DNA from: an uncultured Candidatus Altimarinota bacterium
GTDB lineage: Bacteria > Patescibacteriota > Gracilibacteria > BD1-5 > UBA2023
Length of the DNA: 30,842 bases
Assembly (NCBI GenBank): GCA_938036655.1
Contig: CALHQS010000075.1
Span: 1-30,842, forward strand
Direction of reading: 5' to 3'
Numbering within the stretch: the stretch's first letter is position 1; each line of letters begins with the position of its first letter. The translations under genes and the position numbers were made by a program. The notes beneath the pieces are model-generated. The model ran no database searches and was not told the origin of the DNA. It worked only from the letters and a program-made list of their open reading frames with translations. Of this stretch, positions 15,398 to 22,515 are shown in pieces.

Positions 15398-15799
15398 ATG
15401 AACTCAGCAGAACTGATTATGGCGTATTCTCGCGATGTGCCGAACAAGTATATCATGGAAAATCCGACGCTTCGATATCGTGAAGTGAATCGCGTTTGTA
15501 GCGATGTGGTGGAGGTTTTTTTGCGAATTGAAAATGATATTTTGACCGAATTTTCATTCGACGGATATATGTCAATCACAGCAACAGCGTGCGTGGCGAT
15601 TACAGGCGAGCTTCTTTTGGAGCACAATATTGATGAAATCCTCACACTCAATGAAAAGTTTATTCACGAAAATATCGGAAATGATATTTCTCCACGCCGT
15701 CGCTTAGCTTCGCTTATCGGGCTTCTCGCCATCAAAAACGCCATTCATATTTATAAAAATGACAGCATTCGGGAAGATTTTAGTGATATCGAAATCTAG
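15398..15799 (+). CDS. Degenerate SufU/IscU-like (NifU N-terminal fold) protein
   Basis: A 133-residue protein with the outline of a SufU/IscU scaffold. NRVCSD (C34) stands for the usual NPxCGD; 'FSFDGYMSITATA' stands for 'F.G.GCaIS.AS'; and a C-terminal RRRLASLIGL stands for 'R..C..L'. Thus only the first of three conserved cysteine ligands is kept: the second position is Tyr57-Met, and the third is replaced in the Arg-rich helix. C65 is an extra cysteine close by. This makes it unlikely to hold a cluster in the standard way. It could act as a sulfur acceptor or activator for the SufS encoded 88 bases upstream, as Zn-SufU or SufE do. Assignment rests on pattern and neighbourhood. Confidence 0.7.
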   Translation: MNSAELIMAYSRDVPNKYIMENPTLRYREVNRVCSDVVEVFLRIENDILTEFSFDGYMSITATACVAITGELLLEHNIDEILTLNEKFIHENIGNDISPRRRLASLIGLLAIKNAIHIYKNDSIREDFSDIEI

Positions 15800-15807
15800 C
15801 CAAAAAT

Positions 15808-15834
15808 AAAAACACCGAGAAGGTGTTTTTTGAT
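15808..15834 (+). terminator. Terminator after the SufU-like gene
   Basis: AAAAACACC / GGTGTTTTT stem with loop GAGAA and a T-run. It lies between convergent transcripts (the tRNA-Met is on the other strand). Confidence 0.85.
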
Positions 15835-15840
15835 TTTTTC

Positions 15841-15917
15841 TGGTGTCAATGGGCGGACTTGAACCGCCGACCTCAGGGTTATGAATCCTGTGCTCTAACC
15901 AGCTGAGCTACACTGAC
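15841..15917 (-). tRNA. tRNA-Met (CAT), elongator type
   Basis: A complete 77-base cloverleaf on the minus strand. Acceptor is GTCAGTG/CATTGAC with one G-U, D-stem GCTC/GAGC (elongator C11:G24), anticodon loop TTCATAA, T-arm GGCGG-TTCAAGT-CCGCC, encoded CCA. The anticodon stem CAGGA/CCCTG has an A31xC39 mismatch. A CAT tRNA could also be tRNA-Ile2 with lysidine; the body resembles Met elongators more, but the sequence alone does not settle it. Its 5' end is 15 bases after the earP stop, so it may be processed from that transcript. Confidence 0.88.
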
Positions 15918-15932
15918 AGACGAGTACGCCTA

Positions 15933-16928
15933 TTATATAGAATTCTCAAAATTGTCAATATATTTTTTGACTTCCTCGCAAAAATTTTTGTACTCACGAC
16001 TTTGAGTAAAACTTGGCTCATTGTAAAGATTTTCTATAATTTTTCAAATCGAAATTCTTCCCTCGTCATTCCATAATTTTTTTTGTAATTTTTGTGTTTC
16101 ATTACCAAAATTCATAAAACGCAAATAATCCTCGCTTTGTGCCGTTGGAAACCCGCCAATTTCGTGATATATATCCCACAAAAATGGTTTTTTCATTTGT
16201 AAAACTTGTGAAAAACTCACTTCGCCACGCGTGATGATCGTCTCCGAAAAATAGAAAACTCCATACATTTCTTCCACACAGACAAAAGGGAGAAAAATAA
16301 TTTTTTCATTTAGAAGTGAATATTTTTTTCGAAAAATTGATTCATTTTTTTGTTGGCCAAAAATAATAATTTGCCAATCTTTAGGAATATTTGCAAAATC
16401 AATTTTTGCCAAAGTGTCTTCATAAGCAAATATCGACATCCATTTTTTTTGTTTCGCCAAACCCCATTTTTTCTCTATTTGATAGCGTTTTTCATTTATT
16501 GCAAATATTGGCAATAATCAAGAACCACGATTTTGAGGGGAAATTATCATTTCAAAAATTTGAAAATTTTCGTTTGACAAAAAGTGTTCGTCACCATTGT
16601 GCGCAAGCCAAACTTCATCAAATGACAAATAATCCACGCGAAAAAGCTTTTTATAAGCCTTTTTTGGGAAATCTGCATGCAAAAAAGAAATCGCCAAATC
16701 ACTCATTTTTCGCCAATCTTTGACATCATATATCGACACATTCTTGACACAATTATTTAATGCAAATATTTGTATTAGTGATTTTTTGGAATTTGTGAAG
16801 ATATTAAAATGAAAATCTTGAGGATATTTTTTCTGATAATAAAGGCAAAATTCCAATACAAATCCCATATCGCCAAAATTATCAATAATATTCACAAAGC
16901 AGTCAATGTGTTTTTTTGTGTGTTGCAT
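15933..16928 (-). CDS. earP: EarP-like EF-P arginine rhamnosyltransferase (DUF2331)
   Basis: A 331-residue GT-B-type glycosyltransferase read through two TGA codons (16518-16520 and 16044-16046). The N-terminus IDCFVNIIDNFGDMGFVLEF carries the DNFGD-x-G signature of EarP with both aspartates (D16, D20). Near the C-terminus, TRGEVSFSQVLQMKKPFLW matches the EarP RGE-S-F...gKPF.W motif with the catalytic Glu near 236. In known systems EarP transfers rhamnose from dTDP-rhamnose to Arg32 of elongation factor P, which relieves polyproline stalling. The motifs are seen; the reaction is inherited from the family. Length is somewhat below the usual 370-390. It diverges from ruvA with overlapping promoters and is followed by tRNA-Met. 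The start is the first ATG, six bases after a -10. Confidence 0.82.
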
Positions 16929-16929
16929 T

Positions 16930-16957
16930 TTGCTATTTTATGAAAAAAATATATAAT
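16930..16957 (+). promoter_or_regulatory. ruvA promoter
   Basis: TTGCTA (16930-16935), 16 bases, TATAAT (16952-16957); ATG at 16974. Both elements overlap the divergent earP promoter. Confidence 0.6.
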
Positions 16958-16962
16958 GTAAA
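16935..16962 (-). promoter_or_regulatory. earP promoter overlapping the ruvA promoter
   Basis: Minus-strand TTTACA (16957-16962), 16 bases, TAAAAT (16935-16940), ending six bases before the earP ATG. Simultaneous polymerase binding at the two divergent promoters looks impossible. Confidence 0.45.
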
Positions 16963-16973
16963 AAATTTTTTCT

Positions 16974-17549
16974 ATGTTTGCATATATTTCTGGAAAAGTC
17001 ATCAATATTGATGGCATCAATATCACTATTTTGGTCGAAAATACTGGCCTTGGATTGGAGATTTTTGCGTCGCCAAATCTCGTAGCGACGGCTCGCGAAA
17101 ATGAGACGATTTCTGCTTGGATTCATCATCATATCACTGATGTGAGTCAGGTTTTGTTTGGTTTTGCGACGATTGACGAGCGAAATCTTTTTAAAAATCT
17201 GATTAAAGTTTCTGGAATTGGTGGAAAAACGGCCCTGAATATGCTTGGCTTGGGCGGTGAAGCCCTTATAAATGCCATTCAGACCGAAGATGATAAATTG
17301 CTCGCCACCATTCCTGGAATTGGCAAAAAAACGGCGCAAAAAATTATCGTGGATCTCAAAGGTTCGATTAATTTTGCTAAAAATCAATCAACATCAGAAA
17401 AAACGCCAGCTGCACCTGATACGCCGCTCGTGAGCTCGCTCGTGAGCATGGGATACGAAAAATCTCGTGTAGAGGCGATTGTGGCTACACTCAATGACTC
17501 GCTTCCACTCGCAGAAAAAGTAAAATTGGCGATTAAAAGTCTGTCATAA
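16974..17549 (+). CDS. ruvA: Holliday junction branch migration protein RuvA
   Basis: A 191-residue protein that binds four-way junctions and loads RuvB helicase. The N-terminal OB-fold starts MFAYISGKV (normally 'mI..l.G.v') and includes VLFGFATIDERNLFKNLIKVSGIGGKTAL. Two helix-hairpin-helix motifs are seen: VSGIGGKTALNML and IPGIGKKTAQKIIVDLK. A Ser/Thr/Pro linker (about 138-152) is followed by the RuvB-binding three-helix domain (LVSSLVSMGY...AEKVKLAIKSLS). Length is normal. The stop overlaps the start of the next gene (TAATG), so the two are translationally coupled. ruvB and ruvC are not in the window. No TGA codons. Confidence 0.95.
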   Translation: MFAYISGKVINIDGINITILVENTGLGLEIFASPNLVATARENETISAWIHHHITDVSQVLFGFATIDERNLFKNLIKVSGIGGKTALNMLGLGGEALINAIQTEDDKLLATIPGIGKKTAQKIIVDLKGSINFAKNQSTSEKTPAAPDTPLVSSLVSMGYEKSRVEAIVATLNDSLPLAEKVKLAIKSLS

Positions 17550-18265
17550 TGTACGAATTCAAAGAACAATTTATCGCATCTATGCAAATCAAAAACGCTC
17601 CAAATCTTCATGAAAAAGAGCTTTTTTTGCGTGCACAAAAATATATTGAGTGCATCAAAAATATTCACGGAATCAAAATGATTGCCATTTGTAATTCTTT
17701 GTCGATGTTCGCCACAAAAAGTGACTCGGATATTGATTTATTCATTGTTACTGATGCAAAAATGCTTTGGTATGTGCGTTTTTTTGTTACACTCAAATTT
17801 TGGAAAATGTGAGTTTGGCGAAAATGAACTGATATCGCAGGAAATTTTTGTCTTTCGTTTTTTGTTACCGAAAAAGCGCTTGATTTTCAAAAAATTGCGC
17901 TCAAAGATGATATTTATCTATATTATTGGATCTATTTTTTGAAACCGATTCTTGATTATGATGCGACGTATGACCGATTTTTGAGTGAAAATTCGTGGGT
18001 AAAAATTCCAGAATCACAAAAGCAGGAAAATTTGGACTATCGAAAATTTGTTGGAAAATCACGAAAAATATATTTTTGGCATTGCTGGTTGAATGCACTC
18101 ATTCAGTTTTTTGGAGAGAAAAAAACCACGCGAAAATGGAAAAAAATGGGAAAGCCGCAGGGTGTAATTATTTCGTCTGATATGCTGAAATTCCATGACA
18201 AAGATCAGCGTGAAAATGTCAAAAAAGCCATTCAAAATGGCAGCCTTTTTGAAAAAGATTTTTAA
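17549..18265 (+). CDS. Nucleotidyltransferase-fold protein coupled to ruvA
   Basis: A 238-residue protein read through two TGA codons (17810-17812 and 17825-17827). Residues about 45-72 (IAICNSLSMFATKSDSDIDLFIVTD) match the polymerase-beta-type nucleotidyltransferase motif G-S-x(7-13)-D-x-D. The D-x-D is intact, but the usual Gly of 'GS' is Asn (NS). The rest is aromatic and basic with W-rich helices, and contains no recognised substrate-binding domain. The ATG shares one base with the ruvA stop. Proteins like this are commonly annotated as minimal nucleotidyltransferases; substrate unknown. The two TGA codons lie close together inside a WKMGVWRKGTD stretch. Confidence 0.7.
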
Positions 18266-18288
18266 AACAAGAAAAATCAAAAAAAATT

Positions 18289-18316
18289 TTGACAAATCAA
18301 AAATTTTTTATATACT
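18289..18316 (+). promoter_or_regulatory. Promoter of tRNA-Ser
   Basis: TTGACA (18289-18294), 16 bases, TATACT (18311-18316), about 26 bases before the mature tRNA. Confidence 0.65.
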
Positions 18317-18342
18317 GCGTGCACTGTTTTCGACAACATCTT

Positions 18343-18430
18343 GGAGAGATGGCAGAGTGGTCGAATGCACCGGTCTTGAAAACCGGCAGTCCGCAAGGGC
18401 TCCAGGGTTCGAATCCCTGTCTCTCCGCCA
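18343..18430 (+). tRNA. tRNA-Ser (TGA)
   Basis: An 88-base class II tRNA. Acceptor GGAGAGA/TCTCTCC, discriminator G, encoded CCA; anticodon stem CCGGT/ACCGG with loop CTTGAAA (anticodon TGA, reads UCA); long variable arm; T-arm CAGGG-TTCGAAT-CCCTG. All parts pair. Note that this anticodon TGA reads the serine codon UCA and has nothing to do with the recoded UGA codon, which needs a tRNA-Gly(UCA) not found here. Confidence 0.96.
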
Positions 18431-18444
18431 CTTGAAAACAATCG

Positions 18445-18470
18445 CTTCCTTTCGGGGAAGTTTTTTATTT
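18445..18470 (+). terminator. Terminator after tRNA-Ser
   Basis: CTTCC-TTTCGG-GGAAG hairpin followed by TTTTTTATTT. The A/T tail also overlaps the end of the small minus-strand gene. Confidence 0.75.
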
Positions 18471-18623
18471 TTCGAGATTTTTTGCAATTTTTTTGAGATT
18501 TTCATCAATGCTGTGTAGGCTCGTTGTAATTGACACAACACCAATAATAAAAAAACCGAGTGCTAAAAAGATAAAAATATCAGCATGTTCAAACAAAAAC
18601 GACATTCCGTGAAATTTTTCCAT
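18465..18623 (-). CDS. Small single-span membrane protein
   Basis: A 52-residue ORF: about 14 N-terminal residues, a membrane span at about 15-34 (ADIFIFLALGFFIIGVVSI), then a charged helix ending LKKIAKNLEK. Composition (hydrophobic span, Lys-rich amphipathic tail) is coding-like and the frame has no interruption. A longer frame begins ten residues earlier but has no better start. It sits alone between tRNA-Ser and elp3, on the opposite strand. Function unknown. Confidence 0.55.
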   Translation of the reverse strand: MEKFHGMSFLFEHADIFIFLALGFFIIGVVSITTSLHSIDENLKKIAKNLEK

Positions 18624-18666
18624 ATTGTAAAATGATTTCCAGCATATTATCACAAAATTTTTATTT

Positions 18667-18694
18667 TTGCAAAAAAGAGGCTTTTCTATATAAT
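18667..18694 (+). promoter_or_regulatory. elp3 promoter
   Basis: TTGCAA (18667-18672), 16 bases, TATAAT (18689-18694). ATG at 18715 gives a leader of about 14 bases. Confidence 0.6.
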
Positions 18695-18714
18695 CTGCCC
18701 ATTATAAACACGAT

Positions 18715-20409
18715 ATGTCAACTATTTCAAATTTTCACATCGAAGACAGAATTTTATTTGCGCTTGCCGAGGACAAAAAAATCACCGAAAAAGAAGAATT
18801 TCATCGCCTGAAAAATGAAATTCTTGCCGAATACAAAATCCCAACAGGACCGAGTCATATTTCATTGTTGAATCGATTTTCTGAACTCGTAAAATCGGGA
18901 AAAATTGAAGATGAACTTCGTATTCGGAAAGTACTTCGTAAGCGTGCGGTTCGCTCGCTTTCGGGTGTTTCGGTGATTTCACTTTTGACGAAATTTTGGG
19001 GTTGCCCGGGAAAATGTATTTATTGTCCGACATATGATGGCTTGCCAAAAAGTTATATTTCTGATGAGCCAGCCGTGCAGCGCGCTGAGATGAATGCATT
19101 TGATCCGTTTTTGCAAGTACAAAATCGTCTTCGGTCGCTTGAAATCACGGGAAACGCGATTTCCAAGTGTGATGTGCGAATTATTGGTGGGACTTGGAGT
19201 GTGTATCCGCAGAAATATCAGGAAAATTTTGTGAAAAATATTTATGATGCGCACACGCTTTTTGCGCAAAAAGAGCATCATTTTTCAGAAAATGGAAAAT
19301 ATTCGCCATTTGAAGAAAAAGCCACCAAAAATGAGAATATTGAGCTTTCTGAGACTTTGGAAGAAGCTAAAAAACGCAATGAAACCGCGGAAAGTCGAGT
19401 GATTGGAATGGCAATAGAGACGCGCCCAGACTGGATTACAATTGAAGAAATCAAACGCCTTCGTCGCTATGGAATCACGCGCGTGGAGATTGGCTATCAG
19501 ACGACGCACGATGAAATCAATGAACAAAATTTGCGTGGCCATGGGAACGCTGAATCAATTCTTGCAACTAAATTACTCAAAGATGCTGGTTTCAAAGTCG
19601 TGGCGCATATGATGCCAGGATTGGTTGGTGCGACGCCTGAACTTGATAAATCCGCGATGAAGCGAGTATTTGACGATCAGAATTTTCGGCCTGATGAACT
19701 TAAAATTTATCCAATGGTGGTAACGCCAAATTCTGAACTCACAAAACTTTGGGAAGAAGGAAAATTCCACCCATATGAAGACAAGGAATTGATTCCATTG
19801 ATGGCAGAATTGCAGTCATATTTGCCAGAATATGTGCGACTCAATCGAATGTATCGTGATATTCCTGCGCATGAGATTTTGGCTGGTTCCAAAACGGCCA
19901 ATTTGCGCCAAGTGACCGAAGTAGCGATGCGTGCCCGAGGTCTTAAACGCCACGATATTTCTGCGCGCGAGATTCGTGCGAAAGGGAATTCTCCTGACGA
20001 CGCGATTTTGGAAATTGATTTTTATGAAGCCTCTGACGGACACGAATATTTTTTGCAAATGATTGACCCAAACGACCGAACAATTTTTGGGCTTTTGCGT
20101 TTACGAGTGCCATCGCAGTATTTTTCTTATGAGAAGCATTTTATTCCAGAGCTTGAAAATGCTGCGTTGATTCGCGAAATTCATGTTTTTGGTGATCAGA
20201 TTCCAGTAGGATTTACGGGTGACCATTCTGGTCAGCATCAGGGCTTTGGGAAAAAAATGATTGCCGAGGCGGAGCGAATTATTCGTGAAAAATATCCAAC
20301 CATCGAAAAAATGGCCGTGATTTCTGGTGTGGGCGTGCGCGGATATTATGAAAAACGCGGATACGCATTGGACGGCGAGTATATGGTGAAACGCTTTGTT
20401 CATGAATAA
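18715..20409 (+). CDS. Elp3-like tRNA uridine-34 carboxymethyl/acetyltransferase
   Basis: A 564-residue radical-SAM/GNAT protein. The cluster motif CPGKCIYCP (C97, C101, C104; CX3CX2C) sits in GCPGKCIYCPTYDGLPKSY, characteristic of Elp3 rather than other radical-SAM enzymes. It is followed by EPAVQRAEMNAFDPF, IIGGTWSVYP, GMAIETRPDWI, RVEIGYQTTHDEIN and KVVAHMMPGLVGATPELD. The C-terminal GNAT domain (about 400-560) has the acetyl-CoA loop around HQGFGKKMIAEAE and ends GVRGYYEKRGYALDGEYM. Elp3 makes the cm5 side chain on wobble uridine from acetyl-CoA and SAM. In bacteria and archaea it acts without the rest of Elongator. A glycine/UGA-decoding tRNA with U34 is a conceivable substrate (inference). 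No TGA codons. Confidence 0.95.
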   Translation: MSTISNFHIEDRILFALAEDKKITEKEEFHRLKNEILAEYKIPTGPSHISLLNRFSELVKSGKIEDELRIRKVLRKRAVRSLSGVSVISLLTKFWGCPGKCIYCPTYDGLPKSYISDEPAVQRAEMNAFDPFLQVQNRLRSLEITGNAISKCDVRIIGGTWSVYPQKYQENFVKNIYDAHTLFAQKEHHFSENGKYSPFEEKATKNENIELSETLEEAKKRNETAESRVIGMAIETRPDWITIEEIKRLRRYGITRVEIGYQTTHDEINEQNLRGHGNAESILATKLLKDAGFKVVAHMMPGLVGATPELDKSAMKRVFDDQNFRPDELKIYPMVVTPNSELTKLWEEGKFHPYEDKELIPLMAELQSYLPEYVRLNRMYRDIPAHEILAGSKTANLRQVTEVAMRARGLKRHDISAREIRAKGNSPDDAILEIDFYEASDGHEYFLQMIDPNDRTIFGLLRLRVPSQYFSYEKHFIPELENAALIREIHVFGDQIPVGFTGDHSGQHQGFGKKMIAEAERIIREKYPTIEKMAVISGVGVRGYYEKRGYALDGEYMVKRFVHE

Positions 20410-20535
20410 TTAAAATGGAGAATTTGAGAATAAAAAATATTTAGCAAACAAAAGATTATCATCGGGGACCACATTCGAATTTAAAAACATCTTTTTTGTG
20501 ATAACCTCTCCATAAGGAGTTTTAGAATAATACAT
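20410..20535 (-). CDS. Possible very small ORF (41 residues)
   Basis: An open frame on the minus strand starting MYYSKTPYGEVITKK and ending LFAKYFLFSNSPF, with its TAA directly abutting the elp3 stop. Codon composition looks coding-like, and the frame continues upstream of this ATG for about 20 codons without a start. It could be a small gene, the tail of a decayed gene, or chance. Nothing else is visible in the 174 bases between elp3 and the next gene. Confidence 0.3.
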   Translation of the reverse strand: MYYSKTPYGEVITKKMFLNSNVVPDDNLLFAKYFLFSNSPF

Positions 20536-20583
20536 TGTTTTGAGGAATGCTTCATGATAATCTTTGATTTTTAAAATATTTAT

Positions 20584-20922
20584 ATGATTATATCATTTTT
20601 AAAAGCATTTTGACTTCAGGAAAATTCTCCGATTTTTCATTATATTTCGCCAATTTTTGATGAACATGAAAAGTTTTTGCAAAAAATCTTAGAAACCAAT
20701 TATGTGCTTTTTGATGCAAAACTTCGTGAAAATTTGCGAGATGGAACCATTTTGCTCTCGCTTGCCGAAAATGAAAAATTTGAAAATATTTTAGAGAGCC
20801 TTGGTGGTTCAGAATTTATTTTGCAACTCTATTTTGACCATCCGGATTCTAAAATAGTTGATTGACCGTGAAGCGTGATAAAACTTGAATTGTCGCATCA
20901 TTCTTTTTCTGGAAGCTTTTAA
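20584..20922 (+). CDS. Hypothetical protein with three TGA-glycines
   Basis: A 112-residue frame open only under code 25 (TGA in 'KAFG' near residue 10 and two in DGPGSV near residue 95). The sequence is acidic, with Asp/Glu-rich helices (FDEHEKFLQKILETNYVLFD) and a strand-rich end (KIVDGPGSVIKLELSHHSFSG). No family is recognised. It has no obvious promoter and ends before a bidirectional terminator. High TGA density and lack of homologues in mind suggest an accessory gene. Confidence 0.5.
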
Positions 20923-20986
20923 AAATTCTTCAAATGTACTCATAAAATAGAAAAATTTTCTCCATATATTTTTCTCAAATTTTTAA

Positions 20987-21009
20987 AAAATCCCCAAACT
21001 GGGGATTTT
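20987..21009. terminator. Bidirectional terminator
   Basis: AAAATCCCC-AAACT-GGGGATTTT between convergent genes, with flanking A and T runs; it serves the DUF1993 gene and probably the hypothetical gene before it. Confidence 0.85.
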
Positions 21010-21523
21010 ATTTTTGTACTTTGGCGAAAATCTGTGTTCCCAGAAAATCTTTTTTTCCGATTTCAAAGCCAAAATGTCGTAAAATATCGTACGCCGTTGT
21101 GATGTGAAAATACATATTGGCGAAGAAAAATGGGATAATATCTGACCCAACGAGTTTTTCTTCTGGAAAGAAAATCGGATGAGAAAAAGTTTTTTCTTCA
21201 GGATTTGTGAAATCAGTTTCAGAAAGATTTTTTAAAAAAGTGAGATTTTCTGAAATTTCTTTTTTGTAAGCATCAAGCGTGGCGTGTTCAGCGCTTGTTT
21301 TTGGTGCATTTTTTCCTGTGAAAATTTCCGCGAGAGCCACGCTTTTGTCAATAGAAAAACGAAGTTGTTTCCCAAAAGTAAACATATCATCAATCAGGCG
21401 AAGCCCCAAAAGTTCATCATCAGAAATATTTTTTGTTTTGCGTTCCGCGTCGATTTTTTCAAGAATTTCTGCGAGTGCGCTGAGTTGCAAAAATGGAAGC
21501 GTTACAGAATTATAATAGTACAT
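21008..21523 (-). CDS. DUF1993 family protein
   Basis: A 171-residue protein with the complete DUF1993 outline. It starts MYYYNSVTLPFLQLSALAEI, then LGLRLIDDMFTFGKQLRFSIDKSVALAEIFTG, LTFLKNLSE, and a C-terminal FFFANMYFHITTAYDILRHFGFEIGKKDFLG that matches the family's 'NFyFH.ttAYaiLRh.G..iGK.DFLG'. The fold is a DinB/YfiT-like four-helix bundle; biochemical activity is not established. It has its own consensus promoter and a terminator, so it is monocistronic. No TGA codons. Often laterally exchanged among bacteria and fungi, but base composition here is native. Confidence 0.9.
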   Translation of the reverse strand: MYYYNSVTLPFLQLSALAEILEKIDAERKTKNISDDELLGLRLIDDMFTFGKQLRFSIDKSVALAEIFTGKNAPKTSAEHATLDAYKKEISENLTFLKNLSETDFTNPEEKTFSHPIFFPEEKLVGSDIIPFFFANMYFHITTAYDILRHFGFEIGKKDFLGTQIFAKVQK

Positions 21524-21551
21524 ATTTTAATTTAAAAAATAAAGCAAATGG

Positions 21552-21580
21552 ATTATATTCCAAAAATATTTTTTTGTCAA
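21552..21580 (-). promoter_or_regulatory. Promoter of the DUF1993 gene
   Basis: Minus-strand TTGACA (21575-21580), 17 bases, TATAAT (21552-21557): a perfect consensus promoter, about 28 bases before the ATG. Confidence 0.7.
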
Positions 21581-21596
21581 ATTTTTTTGAAAAATA

Positions 21597-21616
21597 AAAA
21601 TCCCCAAAGGGATTAT
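21597..21616 (-). terminator. Terminator of the secG operon
   Basis: AATCCC-CAAA-GGGATT at the stop of the membrane protein gene, followed on the minus strand by a T-rich tail. Confidence 0.7.
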
Positions 21617-22515
21617 TCTTGATGCAAGGCCATTTCTTCCTTGCAAGCAAGATACGCTTCGTACCAAACTGCCAAAATGAAAATTTCTAAAACAGAGTTG
21701 AGATATACGATGAAAACAAACAGAACGGTCGAAATTAATGAGAAAATCACAAGAAAAATAATTTTGACGCTGATGATAGTGAAATATGCGAGCGCACTCG
21801 AAATGACGAATGGCATTAGCAAAAATAGTGCACCAATGAACAAAACTCGCATATAGAGGAGGATATTTGTGAAATAAAGCCTTGTTGTGATATTAATATT
21901 TCCCACCGCCATTGCCGTTGAACTTGAAAGTGCCTGACGAGCCTTTTTTCCTTCAAAAACAATGAAAAATGGCGCGTATGCAAAACACATGTTGAGCAAA
22001 AACGCGAATAAAAAATACACGCCCATCGCTATTCCGATCAGGCTATGAAGCCCAGAATCGGTGATGCGAAACAAAAAAATCGTAAAAGTGATGATGGTGA
22101 GCGGCGCAAAAATGGCTGTGATATTTTGTACTTCAAAAATTGGCAAAAAATGCGAAAGGCCGTCGAAAAATCCTTGCCACGAGCGATGGAATTTTTCGCC
22201 ATTATTCTGGCGATATGTGTGCATCATGTGAATCATTCCGCCTTTTGCGATCGGATTTAGGAGGCTATAAAACACAAAAATCAGCACCACTCCGATAACA
22301 AGCGAAATAAAATACGGCTCATTCGGCAAGTGTTTGAGAAAATTCCAGACATCATCAGTTTTATTGAACGATGTTGCGAGCGCAAATGTCACCTGATATA
22401 CCAAAATCATTAAAAGCCAAATCATTCCAAAAGCTGATGGCAAAAAGTTGAGCTTTTTTAAGGAATGAAATTGGCTTACAAGTCCCCAGGCATTTTGAAC
22501 AATTTTTTCTTTCAT
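21613..22515 (-). CDS. Polytopic membrane protein downstream of a solute-binding protein
   Basis: A 300-residue integral membrane protein with about six hydrophobic spans (around 28-50, 68-92, 130-150, 160-190, 215-245, 250-285) and short polar loops. The loop after span 2 (LNPIAKGGMIHMMHTYRQNNGEK) and EGKKARQALSSSTAMAVGNI are the most distinctive parts. The overall layout resembles uncharacterised DUF975/YciC-like membrane proteins, not ABC permeases: I see no EAA loop. The ATG overlaps the stop of the upstream gene by one base (TAATG), so it is translationally coupled to the solute-binding protein. An upstream in-frame start would add 12 residues and is less likely. Confidence 0.75.
   Translation of the reverse strand: MKEKIVQNAWGLVSQFHSLKKLNFLPSAFGMIWLLMILVYQVTFALATSFNKTDDVWNFLKHLPNEPYFISLVIGVVLIFVFYSLLNPIAKGGMIHMMHTYRQNNGEKFHRSWQGFFDGLSHFLPIFEVQNITAIFAPLTIITFTIFLFRITDSGLHSLIGIAMGVYFLFAFLLNMCFAYAPFFIVFEGKKARQALSSSTAMAVGNINITTRLYFTNILLYMRVLFIGALFLLMPFVISSALAYFTIISVKIIFLVIFSLISTVLFVFIVYLNSVLEIFILAVWYEAYLACKEEMALHQE

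Noticed and set aside
18343..18430. tRNA that reads the recoded UGA
   Set aside because: Its anticodon is TGA (reads UCA, Ser), and it is a class II tRNA-Ser; a UGA-reading tRNA-Gly would need anticodon TCA.
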